Counted from the stretch's first letter, positions 55,092 to 63,517 are shown. The stretch: DNA of 64,000 nucleotides from an uncultured Halocynthiibacter sp. (GCA_947503035.1 CANNCD010000001.1:992001-1056000), one strand, 5' to 3'. A program made the numbers and translations. Notes: generated by a model not told the origin, from the sequence alone.

Positions 55092-56004
55092 TCCGTTCAA
55101 GGAAATCATCCACCAACGTCGCGCTTCCTGCGCTTAGACATTGGATGCCAAAATACCAGTAAATGTATTTCGGAAAGGTCCATTTGCGCCGCGTGGCACG
55201 CGCGATCCCGTCCCAGATGTCTTCGGGCGTGGTCACGGTCAAGCAGGCGTGGTGAAAATCTGCTCCGCCACACAAAACCACGGGCGTAAAGTGCAACATG
55301 CTCTCCAATCCGACTGCGGAATTGATCGTCACGGTGACATCGGCCACGTCCAGAATATCGTGAATATTGGCCGTCGTGATGGTGACATTCGGATGCCACA
55401 GCGCACAGTCCTTAAGAAAGGCATCAAGGTCCTCACACTGTTCAAGCGGGTGGGGTTTGATCACCACGGGGGTGTCCCCTGCCCCATCAATCACCGCGCG
55501 CACCATGTCGCGGGTGGTCATATAACAGGTTTCCGACAGCCCCCGATGCGCGTCAGACTGAAGGAACACCGCAACGCATCCCTCGGGGATGTCGGTCTTA
55601 TCCACCATCTGAGAATATCGGGACTTGCGCCCGCCAACCAAACGTCGACGCATGCGTTGAAAGAACGGGCGCGCCACCTCGGGGTCAATTGAATCCGGTT
55701 CATAGCGCATAGCACCGATCAACGATTGCGCACGAATACCGCGCCGATCCACATTCCAAAACGGATAGATATAGGCCACGCCCGTGTTCCACACGCGCGG
55801 ATGGGTGATTTGACCGTGGTCCAAAATATGGATCGCGCGATCTTCGCTCACGGTTTGCAGGGTCGTGGCGCGGTCATGACGGATGAACGCCACATCATGG
55901 CCCCGTTCCCGTAGGCCATCAGACAGGGCGCGATAATACGGCGCGATCCCTGCCCCGTTGTCGGCCAAAGCGGCCGCAGACACATGAAAAACGAATTCCG
56001 TCAC
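55063..56004 (-). CDS. capsule polysaccharide synthesis-like protein (KpsC/KpsS type)
   Basis: The protein has 313 residues. A C-terminal half with VVIKPHPLEQCEDLDAF, then DILDVADVTVTINSAVGLESMLH and PVVLCGGADFHHA, matches the capsule-synthesis/export family (Kdo-transferase relatives). The N-terminal half is a Rossmann-like donor domain. GTG 56004 is the chosen start. TTG at 56031 lies in the terminator T-run of rpoH and GTG at 56019 is possible. It overlaps the dipeptidase end by 29 bases. Confidence 0.65.
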   Translation of the reverse strand: MTEFVFHVSAAALADNGAGIAPYYRALSDGLRERGHDVAFIRHDRATTLQTVSEDRAIHILDHGQITHPRVWNTGVAYIYPFWNVDRRGIRAQSLIGAMRYEPDSIDPEVARPFFQRMRRRLVGGRKSRYSQMVDKTDIPEGCVAVFLQSDAHRGLSETCYMTTRDMVRAVIDGAGDTPVVIKPHPLEQCEDLDAFLKDCALWHPNVTITTANIHDILDVADVTVTINSAVGLESMLHFTPVVLCGGADFHHACLTVTTPEDIWDGIARATRRKWTFPKYIYWYFGIQCLSAGSATLVDDFLERINSDVPEEL

Positions 56005-56029
56005 TCTTTGGTATACCACTCTACCTGTC

Positions 56030-56061
56030 AAAAAAGGGCCTCTTGGTTGCCCAAGAAGCCC
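56030..56061 (-). terminator. rho-independent terminator after rpoH
   Basis: On the minus strand GGGCTTCTTGG pairs with CCAAGAGGCCC (one G-T pair) around a 4-base loop and is followed by six T. It is 25 bases after the rpoH stop. Confidence 0.85.
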
Positions 56062-56085
56062 ATAATTTGATTAAGACACTGTTTC

Positions 56086-56985
56086 TTATGCGTCTTCAAG
56101 CATACCTTGTTCGACCGCCAATTCCTGCATCCGTTTTTGCAGTTTTTCAAAGGCGCGCACTTCGATCTGACGAATGCGTTCGCGGCTGACGGAATATTCA
56201 CCGGACAGCTCTTCCAAGGTCACGGCCTTGTCCTGCAGACGACGTTTGGCAAGGATGTCCTGCTCGCGTTCGTTCAAGACCTCCATCGCCTCGGCCAACA
56301 GGGCGCGGCGGCCTTCCATTTCGTCCTTGGCCTCGTAGTCCTCTGCGGTGTTGGCGTCTTCGTCTTCAAGCCAATCCTGCCATTCCATGGTGCCTTCGCC
56401 GTCACCGCCACCGACAACAGAGTTCAGTGATGAATCCCCGCCGGACAAACGGCGGTTCATGGAAATCACTTCTTTCTCGGTCACGCCCAGATCATTGGCG
56501 ATGCGTTTGACGTTTTCGGGACGCAGATCGCCCTCTTCCAGCGCGCCAATACGGTTCTTGGCTTTGCGTAGGTTAAAGAACAGCTTTTTCTGCGCGGACG
56601 TCGTGCCGAGCTTTACCAAGGACCACGAGCGCAGCACGTATTCCTGAATGGACGCGCGGATCCACCACATCGCATAGGTCGCAAGGCGGAAGCCCTTTTC
56701 AGGATCGAACCGTTTCACGGCCTGCATCAGACCCACGTTGGCCTCGGAAATCACCTCGGCCTGTGGAAGGCCATAGCCGCGATACCCCATGGCGATTTTC
56801 GCCGCGAGACGCAGGTGCGACGTCACCATTTTATGTGCGGCCTCGGAATCTTGATCCTCGACCCAGCGTTTGGCCAGCATGTATTCTTCTTCGGGCTCCA
56901 GCATTGGGAACTTGCGGATTTCCTGAAGATAGCGATTCAACCCCTGTTCCGGGGACGGCGCTGGTAGGTTCGAATAGCTCGACAT
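56086..56985 (-). CDS. rpoH: RNA polymerase heat-shock sigma factor RpoH (sigma-32)
   Basis: This 299-residue group-3 sigma factor has region 2.1-2.2 AAHKMVTSHLRLAAKIAMGYR, the region 2.3-2.4 core YAMWWIRASIQEYVLRSWSLVK, which recognises the -10 element, the RpoH box QKKLFFNLRKAK, and a region 4.2 HTH (EYSVSRERIRQIEVRAFEKLQ). It directs transcription of chaperone and protease genes. AAGGA precedes the ATG. A heat-shock-type promoter lies at 57024-57054, so autoregulation is likely. A strong terminator follows. Confidence 0.95.
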   Translation of the reverse strand: MSSYSNLPAPSPEQGLNRYLQEIRKFPMLEPEEEYMLAKRWVEDQDSEAAHKMVTSHLRLAAKIAMGYRGYGLPQAEVISEANVGLMQAVKRFDPEKGFRLATYAMWWIRASIQEYVLRSWSLVKLGTTSAQKKLFFNLRKAKNRIGALEEGDLRPENVKRIANDLGVTEKEVISMNRRLSGGDSSLNSVVGGGDGEGTMEWQDWLEDEDANTAEDYEAKDEMEGRRALLAEAMEVLNEREQDILAKRRLQDKAVTLEELSGEYSVSRERIRQIEVRAFEKLQKRMQELAVEQGMLEDA

Positions 56986-57023
56986 TGTACTGTCCTTTGC
57001 ATCAATGTTTATGCGGTTAACAT

Positions 57024-57054
57024 CAAGATAGGAATGCCAAGACGGTCTTTCAAG
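57024..57054 (-). promoter_or_regulatory. RpoH-type promoter of rpoH
   Basis: On the minus strand CTTGAA, a 16-base spacer and CCTATCTT match the alphaproteobacterial heat-shock sigma consensus (CTTG - 16/18 - CYTATNT). It lies 39 bases upstream of the rpoH ATG, counted from the -10 end. Confidence 0.65.
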
Positions 57055-57159
57055 GCACGATGTGTCGCAAAGTCGTGAATAGTTATAAATAATACGTTTA
57101 AGTCTGGAAACAGATCATTCTGCGCGTAAATGCACAAACATATCTGTGATTTCTGTCCT

Positions 57160-57618
57160 CTAGCTCACGGATTTTTGAATATTTCTTGTTATTTTACGGG
57201 CCTTTCGGACCTTGTGACGGTGGGTGTACACATAGCGGCAGAAAAACGCCGCAATCCACGTGGTCATCCCAGCATCAAGAACAATCCGGTCGGTCCAGAG
57301 GACAAAATCATCGTCCTGCTCAATCGTAAGGGTGTGATCCCAACGTTTTACATCAGGATTACGTTCGCGGCTTTGGAGGATGCGATTCTTGCGATCAAGC
57401 GTTTCCACATACATCACATGGCCCTTGGTTTTCATCATCCCAAGCATCGTCACATCGACGGTGATGGTTTGTCCCTGTTTGACCTTACCGCTGGGAAGGC
57501 CGTCATATTGGGCGATCTCGGCCATGGCGTCGCGCATTTCATCAAGGTCCAAGGCGGCCTCGAACATCTCGTCTGCGTTGCCGATATACTGGGCTGTGAT
57601 GGTGATGATACGGGGCAT
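57160..57618 (-). CDS. SRPBCC-like hypothetical protein
   Basis: This 152-residue beta-alpha protein has DEMRDAMAEIAQYDGLPSGKVKQG, VDVTMLGMMKTKGHVMYVETLDRKN and a C-terminal FFCRYVYTHRHKVRKARK. It resembles polyketide-cyclase/SRPBCC proteins that bind small ligands, without a name. It lies 65 bases after the rluD stop. The upstream flank of rpoH is on the other side of it. Confidence 0.6.
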   Translation of the reverse strand: MPRIITITAQYIGNADEMFEAALDLDEMRDAMAEIAQYDGLPSGKVKQGQTITVDVTMLGMMKTKGHVMYVETLDRKNRILQSRERNPDVKRWDHTLTIEQDDDFVLWTDRIVLDAGMTTWIAAFFCRYVYTHRHKVRKARKITRNIQKSVS

Positions 57619-57683
57619 GTCCGGTCCTTGGCTGTGATGGGCGTCACGCTAGAACCGGTTGGCCGTGGGGTCAACCAGATGGA

Positions 57684-58712
57684 TCAGGCGCGCATCGCGT
57701 CGATCAGGTCGGTCATGTCTTGGGGGAGCGGTGCCTCGAATTGCATGAATTCTTCGGTCACGGGGTGCACAAAGCCAAGGGTCGCCGCATGAAGCGCCTG
57801 ACGCGAGAACTCGCGCGCCGCATCAATACCCGCCTCGGACATGGATTTCGCCGACAATTTGCGACGCCCCCCATAGGTCGGATCACCAACAAGCCCGTGG
57901 CCCGCATGCGCCATGTGGACACGAATTTGGTGGGTGCGACCGGTTTCAAGCCAGCATTCCACAAGGGTCGCGACAACGGGTGTGCCGAATTTTTCGACGA
58001 TCCGCGACCGTGTGACCGCGTGACGGCCATCGTGGAACAGGACCGCCTGTTTCTGACGGTCATGTTTGGAACGCGCCAGATTGGTCTGAATTTTCATGAT
58101 ATTGGCGGATTCAAAGTTCACGCCTTTGACACCACGCACCCGCGGGTCATTCGCATCCGGACAGCCATAGACCACCGCCAAATAGCGCCGTTCAACCGTG
58201 TGCTGTTCGAACTGTTTGGCCAGACCATGGTGGGCCTGATCGGTCTTGGCGACCACCAAAAGCCCGCTGGTTTCTTTATCGATCCGATGCACAACACCGG
58301 GGCGTTTTTCGCCGCCAACGCCGGACAATGTATCGCCACAGTGATGCAGCAACGCGTTGACCAAGGTGCCATTGGGCGACCCTGGTGCGGGGTGCACGAC
58401 CATGCCGACGGGCTTGTTGATCACGATCAGATCGTCATCTTCATACACTACCTCAAGCGGGATATCCTCTGGCAAAATGTGGCTATCGTTGGCGACGGGA
58501 ACGGTGACGGCGAACACGTCGCCCTCGGCCACGCGGCCCTTGGGGTCGGTTACAACGGTGCCATTCTGGGTGATATCGCCCGAGGCGAGCAATTTCATCA
58601 ACCGAGACCGGCTAAGGTTCGCATCCTCTGGCACATCGCGCGCAATCGCTTTATCAAGACGTTTGTGCGGGTCAGCCCCGATGACAATCTCAACGACGAA
58701 AGAACCAGACAT
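57684..58712 (-). CDS. rluD: 23S rRNA pseudouridine synthase RluD family
   Basis: The protein has 342 residues. An N-terminal S4-like domain (KRLDKAIARDVPEDANLSRS) leads to the PsuS catalytic core: VVHRIDKETSGLLVVAKT with catalytic Asp, GRTHQIRVHMAHAGH and ALHAATLGFVHP. It makes pseudouridines in helix 69 of 23S rRNA if it is a true RluD. The start is ATG 58712 with AGGAG 8 bases ahead. The divergent DUF6476 start codon overlaps this ATG. Confidence 0.9.
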   Translation of the reverse strand: MSGSFVVEIVIGADPHKRLDKAIARDVPEDANLSRSRLMKLLASGDITQNGTVVTDPKGRVAEGDVFAVTVPVANDSHILPEDIPLEVVYEDDDLIVINKPVGMVVHPAPGSPNGTLVNALLHHCGDTLSGVGGEKRPGVVHRIDKETSGLLVVAKTDQAHHGLAKQFEQHTVERRYLAVVYGCPDANDPRVRGVKGVNFESANIMKIQTNLARSKHDRQKQAVLFHDGRHAVTRSRIVEKFGTPVVATLVECWLETGRTHQIRVHMAHAGHGLVGDPTYGGRRKLSAKSMSEAGIDAAREFSRQALHAATLGFVHPVTEEFMQFEAPLPQDMTDLIDAMRA

Positions 58713-59007
58713 GGAAAACGCTCCTGAGCAGATAGAAGAACCACAGAACCTGCGGTTTTTGCGACGGTTGGTGACCGGTCTTACAGCCACGATGATCGTC
58801 GGTCTAGTGGTTTTGATTGGGCTGGTGGCGGTTCGTCTTCAACGTCCCAGCCTGCCGATGCCCGACACGATCACATTGCCAAATGGCGTGGTTGCGACCG
58901 CATTTACACAGACCACGGATTGGTTTGCCATCGTCACCGACGACAACCAAATCCTGATCTATGACCGTGACGGCGGCACGTTGCGCCAAACCGTCACGAT
59001 CGACTAG
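58711..59007 (+). CDS. DUF6476 family membrane protein
   Basis: This 98-residue protein has an acidic start, one membrane helix (VTGLTATMIVGLVVLIGLVAV), and a small beta domain (PDTITLPNGVVATAF, DNQILIYDRDGGTLRQ). It matches the DUF6476 type, found beside rluD in Rhodobacteraceae. The role is unknown. Its ATG (58711-58713) overlaps the rluD ATG on the opposite strand by two bases. No good ribosome binding site is seen. The stop directly abuts the stop of the DEAD-box helicase gene. Confidence 0.8.
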   Translation: MENAPEQIEEPQNLRFLRRLVTGLTATMIVGLVVLIGLVAVRLQRPSLPMPDTITLPNGVVATAFTQTTDWFAIVTDDNQILIYDRDGGTLRQTVTID

Positions 59008-61128
59008 TTACTTTTTCTTCGTACGTGGCTTACGGCCAGCGGATGGATCGGCCCATTTGTTTGGACCTTTGCCCGCTGGTTTGCCACCTGACTTACCGGA
59101 TGGCTTGCCACCTGGTTTGCCACCACGGCTTGGCATCGCGTCTGCTTTGCCACCGAATTTTGGCTTGAAATCCGAAGACGGTGCCGATTTATGGCGCGGC
59201 TTAGAGATCGCATCGGTGTTGGTGCGGGCCTTTGGACCACGATCATCATAGCGGGTCGCGGATTTTGGCTTATCACCATAATCACGCTTTGGCTTGTCAT
59301 CGTAGTCGCGCTTTGGCTTATCGCCCCACTCTTTTTTCGGGCCGCGCGGCTTGTCACCAAAGTCCTTCTTTGGACCGCGTGGTTTGTCGTCCCATTCTTT
59401 TTTCGGACCGCGTGGTTTATCGCCGAAATCCTTGCGTGGGCCACGTGGTTTGTCGCCGTAATCCTTGCGTGGGCCGCCACGACCAGGTTTGTTCGGATAG
59501 TTGGAACCGGATTTGCCTGCTGCGATTTTCGGCGCACGGTCCAGACGGGTCGCCTTAACGTTGTCTTCGAGAACACCGTTATCAAGGTTGGCAAAGAATT
59601 TATCGGCCACAGTCGCGTTCAACTGAACGAATGTCTCGTCCTGCTGAAGCTTGATCGCGCCAATGTCGGCCTTGGTGATGTCGCCACAACGGCACACAAG
59701 CGGCAGGATCCAGCGTGGTTCTGCGCGGTCGTTGCGACCAACGGACAAAGACATCCAAACGGATTCTGCGAATTCATCGCGACGCTCGCGTTTCGCAGGC
59801 GCATCAACGTTGATTGCTTCGATTTCTTCCGGTGCCGATTGTTTGCCACGGGACAGACGCAGATACGCCAATGCAAGCGCGTCGTGATCCAATAGGGATT
59901 TCAGCTCTTCTAGAACAGGAAGCTCGTTCTCGGCGGCTGGGGCTTGTTCTTCGGACTTCAATGTCTCGATCAGGCGCCAGTTGTCTTTGGCCTGAACTTC
60001 GGAGGCTGATGGCGGTTTCGCCCAATCTGCGTTGACCTTGGCCCAGCCAAGAATGCGCTCGGCTTTTTTGCGCTGCGTCTGTGGAACGATCAACGCGGAG
60101 ACACCTTTGGAGCCCGCACGACCGGTACGGCCAGAACGGTGCAGCAATGCCTCTTGGTTCTGTGGAAGATCGGCGTGGATCACCAATTCCAAACCCGGAA
60201 GGTCGATACCACGGGCGGCAACATCGGTCGCCACACAAACGCGGGCGCGGCCATCGCGCATCGCCTGAAGCGCATTTGAACGCTCGGCTTGGGACAGCTC
60301 ACCGGATAGGGCCACAACCTGAAAACCGCGGTTCGATAGGCGGGACGTCAGGTGGTTTACGGTCGCACGGGTCGCACAGAAGACGATCGCGTTGCGGGCC
60401 TCATAGAAACGCAGCGTGTTAACGATGGCGTTGTCTTTGTCGCGTGGCGTGGTGACAAGCGCGCGGTATTCGATGTCCGCGTGTTGTTTTTCTTCGGACT
60501 TCACAGTCAAACGTTTCGCGTCGTTCTGGTAGGATTTCGCAAGCTTCGCAATTGGGTTCGACACGGTGGCCGAGAACATCAATGTGCGGCGTTCGGCCGG
60601 AGCGGATTCAAGGATGAATTCAAGATCGTCCTTAAAGCCAAGATCAAGCATCTCATCCGCCTCATCCAAAATCGCAGCGCGCAATTCGGAAAGGTCCAGA
60701 GAGTTACGTTGAATGTGATCGCGCAAACGACCAGGAGTACCCACAACGATATGCGCGCCACGTTCAAGGGTGCGTTTCTCGGTGCGGTAATCCATGCCAC
60801 CCACACAGGATGCAATGCGCGCGCCGGTCTCTTTGTACAACCATTCAAGTTCGCGCATCACCTGCAACGCCAATTCGCGTGTCGGTGCGATCACCAATGT
60901 TGTTGGGGCCCCTGCACGGTCGAATTTCTCCGCACCATCCAAAAGCATCGGCGCAATTGCGATACCGAATGCAACGGTTTTACCGGAACCGGTTTGTGCG
61001 GACACAAGCAAATCTTGGTTGCCAAGTTCCACATCAGAACAGGCAAGTTGAACAGGAGTAAGAGCCTTGAAACCACGGGTTTCAAGGGCGCGGGCCAAGG
61101 GCGCAGGAATGGCGGAAAAATCAGTCAC
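59008..61128 (-). CDS. DEAD-box RNA helicase with repetitive basic C-terminal tail
   Basis: The protein has 706 residues. The Q motif region is near residue 20 (GFKALTPVQLAC), motif I is SAQTGSGKT, motif Ia is PTRELA, motif II is ILDEADEMLD, motif III is FSAT, and motifs V/VI are RGIDLPGLELV and HRSGRTGRAG. A DbpA-like RNA-binding domain (~440-530) follows. The C-terminal ~150 residues are repeats of about 11 residues, such as GDKPRGPKKEW, then an SR/G-rich end (GGKPGGKPSGKSGGKPAGK). It is probably a ribosome-assembly or cold-adaptation helicase. The stop abuts the DUF6476 stop. Confidence 0.93.
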   Translation of the reverse strand: MTDFSAIPAPLARALETRGFKALTPVQLACSDVELGNQDLLVSAQTGSGKTVAFGIAIAPMLLDGAEKFDRAGAPTTLVIAPTRELALQVMRELEWLYKETGARIASCVGGMDYRTEKRTLERGAHIVVGTPGRLRDHIQRNSLDLSELRAAILDEADEMLDLGFKDDLEFILESAPAERRTLMFSATVSNPIAKLAKSYQNDAKRLTVKSEEKQHADIEYRALVTTPRDKDNAIVNTLRFYEARNAIVFCATRATVNHLTSRLSNRGFQVVALSGELSQAERSNALQAMRDGRARVCVATDVAARGIDLPGLELVIHADLPQNQEALLHRSGRTGRAGSKGVSALIVPQTQRKKAERILGWAKVNADWAKPPSASEVQAKDNWRLIETLKSEEQAPAAENELPVLEELKSLLDHDALALAYLRLSRGKQSAPEEIEAINVDAPAKRERRDEFAESVWMSLSVGRNDRAEPRWILPLVCRCGDITKADIGAIKLQQDETFVQLNATVADKFFANLDNGVLEDNVKATRLDRAPKIAAGKSGSNYPNKPGRGGPRKDYGDKPRGPRKDFGDKPRGPKKEWDDKPRGPKKDFGDKPRGPKKEWGDKPKRDYDDKPKRDYGDKPKSATRYDDRGPKARTNTDAISKPRHKSAPSSDFKPKFGGKADAMPSRGGKPGGKPSGKSGGKPAGKGPNKWADPSAGRKPRTKKK
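59270..59480 (-). repeat. tandem coding repeats in the DEAD-box helicase tail
   Basis: This segment encodes about seven copies of a ~11-residue unit of the form (F/Y)GDKP(R/K)GP(K/R)K(D/E). The DNA is repeated with third-base variation, so copy number could change by slippage or recombination. Confidence 0.8.
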
Positions 61129-61550
61129 GTTACGTGCTTTCCGTATGTATGTCGCGTCGCATCACAGTGCGTCCCGACATCGCGAAAAGCGAAAAAGCAC
61201 ATATAGCAACGAAAGGTTAAGTATTGCCACTTTGGAGGTCGGACCAATGTGACTTGATCCACGGGAAGTGGTGGGCTGGGACATACCAATGCCACCAAAG
61301 GAACGCAAGCAGATTTAAGGGTTAACGATTTCAGCGTCTTATAAGTTACACTCCAAGAGTGAGCACAGACACTTTGGGCGTATTCGGAGAATTTTGCGTA
61401 AATCGTCGCCTTTCGCACGAAGATCGCAGAATTGTGTCGCATTCGCTTACGATCACCGCGCCGCGCCCATAAAACCTAGACGTGCATTCGCGAGCGACCT
61501 ATACTTTGGTGATTACGTTTTCTCCACCCAAATTCATTTCAGGTTTCATC
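61129..61550. other. intergenic region between DEAD-box helicase and RTX-like gene
   Basis: These 422 bases lack a supported gene and must hold the helicase promoter (minus) and the promoter of the plus-strand gene at 61551. A long helicase leader such as those of cold-shock genes is possible. I see no clear regulatory motif. Confidence 0.45.
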
Positions 61551-62348
61551 ATGTTAGAGTTTCTAATTCTGTCCATTATCGGCGGCGCAGGTCTTTCGTT
61601 TATCTTCGGAGGCGACAATGCCCCCGACGAGGTGATCTATGACCAAGAGAACAGTCAGATCACCGGCACCGATGGTGACGATATCATCGAACCCGAATAC
61701 AGATACGACACAATAGATGCCGGTGCCGGGAATGACTATATCGACGTGGGCTACGCAGTTGGTGCCCCCATCGAGGTCTATGGCGGCGCAGGCGATGACG
61801 TTATTGATGGCTCCGAGGCGAATAGCGCGGTTCTGGAGGGTGGTTCAGGCGACGACGTCATCTATATCGCCGATGGCGCGGTACAAGGCACTGCGTTTTC
61901 AATCACCGTAGATGGGGGCGACGGGGACGACACCCTGATCTATGCCGCGACCGAAAGCGATATTATTTCGAGCAAACAAGACCTCTTTATCTCTGGGGGA
62001 GAAGGAGTCGATCAGTTTGAGATTACCGTTCATGAGGGCGCATATAACGTTGATAGCGGAGACCCCGATGGATCGAATACGGCGGTCGTCATGGAGCTGC
62101 GCGACTTTGAACCGGGGGTTGAGACAATCGAGATGACGACCCTTGTTGATGATCCCGCTTTCAGCGTCACAACAGCCGAATTGGACGAGGATACCGATGA
62201 GGGTATCACCGACCTTATTGTCACATATGAGAACAACAATGGCGTGGTTATTGAACGGATCATCGAAATTCATGCCACCGGTATGACTTGGGATGATGTT
62301 ACCTTTGTCGGAGACACCCCGCCCGCCATTCTAATGCCAACGGCCTAG
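61551..62348 (+). CDS. short RTX-like (hemolysin-type calcium-binding) protein
   Basis: The protein has 265 residues. An N-terminal hydrophobic segment (MLEFLILSIIGGAGLSFIFGG) is followed by nonapeptide-like repeats: GTDGDDII, GAGNDYIDVG, GGAGDDVIDG, GGSGDDVIYI, GGDGDDTLIY. The C-terminal part is a beta domain (DFEPGVETIEMTTL, WDDVTFVGDTPP). The repeats bind calcium in the family and form a parallel beta roll. The usual long N-terminal catalytic part is absent. ATG 61551 is chosen. Secretion by a type I system is inferred only. Confidence 0.75.
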   Translation: MLEFLILSIIGGAGLSFIFGGDNAPDEVIYDQENSQITGTDGDDIIEPEYRYDTIDAGAGNDYIDVGYAVGAPIEVYGGAGDDVIDGSEANSAVLEGGSGDDVIYIADGAVQGTAFSITVDGGDGDDTLIYAATESDIISSKQDLFISGGEGVDQFEITVHEGAYNVDSGDPDGSNTAVVMELRDFEPGVETIEMTTLVDDPAFSVTTAELDEDTDEGITDLIVTYENNNGVVIERIIEIHATGMTWDDVTFVGDTPPAILMPTA

Positions 62349-62493
62349 GATCAACCAAAGCGGCCATTGGCAACTCTGGCCGCGCCACATTGCACGCAAC
62401 ACAAATACTAGGGCTTATCGCTAGACCCGACTGTCCGACTCAAAAGGACACGACATTAAGTCTAGCTAAGCATCTGAATATAAAGGGGGATGA

Positions 62494-62570
62494 TGGTACC
62501 ACCTCCTGGTCTCGAACCAGGGACCTCCTGATCCACAATCAGGCGCTCTAACCAACTGAGCTAAGGCGGC
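62494..62570 (-). tRNA. tRNA-His (anticodon GTG)
   Basis: The acceptor stem GCCGCCT/AGGTGGT closes with the discriminator A73 and encoded CCA. The anticodon stem CCTGA/TCAGG holds the loop TTGTGGA (anticodon complement at 62534-62536), and the T arm is CCTGG-TTCGAGA-CCAGG. There is no extra G at position -1 opposite C73, which is the alphaproteobacterial form and contrasts with most bacteria. It is 77 bases with CCA. Confidence 0.95.
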
Positions 62571-62579
62571 ACTGGGGGG

Positions 62580-62608
62580 GATTTAGCCTTCTGGAAATCG
62601 GAATGCAA
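62580..62608 (-). promoter_or_regulatory. putative promoter of tRNA-His
   Basis: On the minus strand TTGCAT (62603-62608), a 17-base spacer and TAAATC (62580-62585) lie just upstream. Transcription would start a few bases before the mature 5' end at 62570. Confidence 0.5.
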
Positions 62609-62668
62609 GAGCGATCCTTGAAAAGATTCAAAAAAATCTTTATCGGGGGGAAAACATCGGAGAGCGAC

Positions 62669-62851
62669 ATGAGCATCAACACCCCAAGCGAGATTTCTGC
62701 CAACCTACAGATTGGCCCAACAGACGAAGGCATGGTCCGCATTTACGTCGAGGCCGACGGCGTCGAAATCCCTATGGATTTTAACGCAGAAGAAGCCACA
62801 GAAATCGCAGAAGAAATTATGGCCGCCGCGCAGATGGTCGCGACCAAATAG
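62669..62851 (+). CDS. DUF6324 family small protein
   Basis: The protein has 60 residues. It reads ISANLQIGPTDEGMVRIYVEADG, then VEIPMDFNAEEATEIAEEIM, an acidic beta-beta-alpha unit of the DUF6324 type. The function is unknown. ATG 62669 follows GGAGAGCGAC. It starts 98 bases beyond the tRNA-His gene, on the opposite strand. Confidence 0.7.
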   Translation: MSINTPSEISANLQIGPTDEGMVRIYVEADGVEIPMDFNAEEATEIAEEIMAAAQMVATK

Positions 62852-62912
62852 AATTCTGACACCCCGCGGCGCCCGATTCTGGGCGCCACGCACCCACACC
62901 GGGGGCACCGAG

Positions 62913-63440
62913 ATGCAGAAGATCATCATCACCGGCCCAAATGGCGCCGGCAAAAGCCACGCCGCGCGACGCCTGCACAGCCTGCGTCCCGATCTTCCAG
63001 TTGTTTCCTTTGATAGCCTCAAACTGACCACTGACTGGGTCCAACGCCCCCGCTCCGAGATCGATGCCGCCCTGTCCAAGGTTCTGACGCGCCCTGCATG
63101 GATATTGGAAGGCGGACCCAGCCTATTGGCCGCATCCCTGCCCCATGCGGACGCTCTTATCTGGTTGGACCCGCCCGAATACCTGCGGGCATGGCGTTTG
63201 TTTATGCGCCCCCTGGTGGGGATCGGGAAAACCCGCACCGAACTTCCGGCGGGTAACGCCGACTGGCCGCTCCAACAATATCGGTTCGCGTTCAAAAGCC
63301 TGCGCAAACGCGCCGATTTTCGCAGGAGACTCATCGAAGTCTACACCCCAGATGCGCCGACCCATTGGCGATGCCGCAATGCCGCCGATCTTGATTCCGC
63401 CATATCGGCCTGCGCGGGCGAACCATTCTCTGAATCATAA
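62913..63440 (+). CDS. P-loop NTPase/kinase-like protein
   Basis: This 175-residue protein has Walker A IITGPNGAGKSHAARRL at the N-terminus, followed by VVSFDSLKL and ADALIWLDPPEYL, with a final basic helix. It resembles small adenylate-kinase-like P-loop proteins that act on unknown small substrates. The in-frame extension upstream to 62712 has no similarity, so ATG 62913 is used. It is the gene before the ArsR pair. Confidence 0.7.
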   Translation: MQKIIITGPNGAGKSHAARRLHSLRPDLPVVSFDSLKLTTDWVQRPRSEIDAALSKVLTRPAWILEGGPSLLAASLPHADALIWLDPPEYLRAWRLFMRPLVGIGKTRTELPAGNADWPLQQYRFAFKSLRKRADFRRRLIEVYTPDAPTHWRCRNAADLDSAISACAGEPFSES

Positions 63441-63455
63441 GTCCGCAAAAACCTG

Positions 63456-63484
63456 TTGACGTGAAACCATTTAGTATCACATAA
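63456..63484 (+). promoter_or_regulatory. putative promoter of the arsR-type operon
   Basis: TTGACG (63456-63461), a 17-base spacer and ACATAA (63479-63484) precede the gene. The left arm of the palindromic operator fills the spacer. Confidence 0.5.
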
Positions 63485-63503
63485 AGAGATACCAAATGGT
63501 TTC
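63463..63503 (+). promoter_or_regulatory. palindromic operator for the ArsR-type repressor
   Basis: GAAACCATTTAGTATC (63463-63478) and GATACCAAATGGTTTC (63488-63503) form an inverted repeat with 15 of 16 positions matching and a 9-base spacer. It overlaps the promoter and ends 15 bases before the regulator ATG, which is expected for an autorepressed gene. Confidence 0.8.
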
Positions 63504-63517
63504 ATGATGAGGTCTCC

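Noticed and set aside
56031-56031. TTG start for the capsule-type gene
   Set aside because: The codon lies in the T-run of the rpoH terminator and lacks a ribosome binding site; a downstream GTG is more likely.
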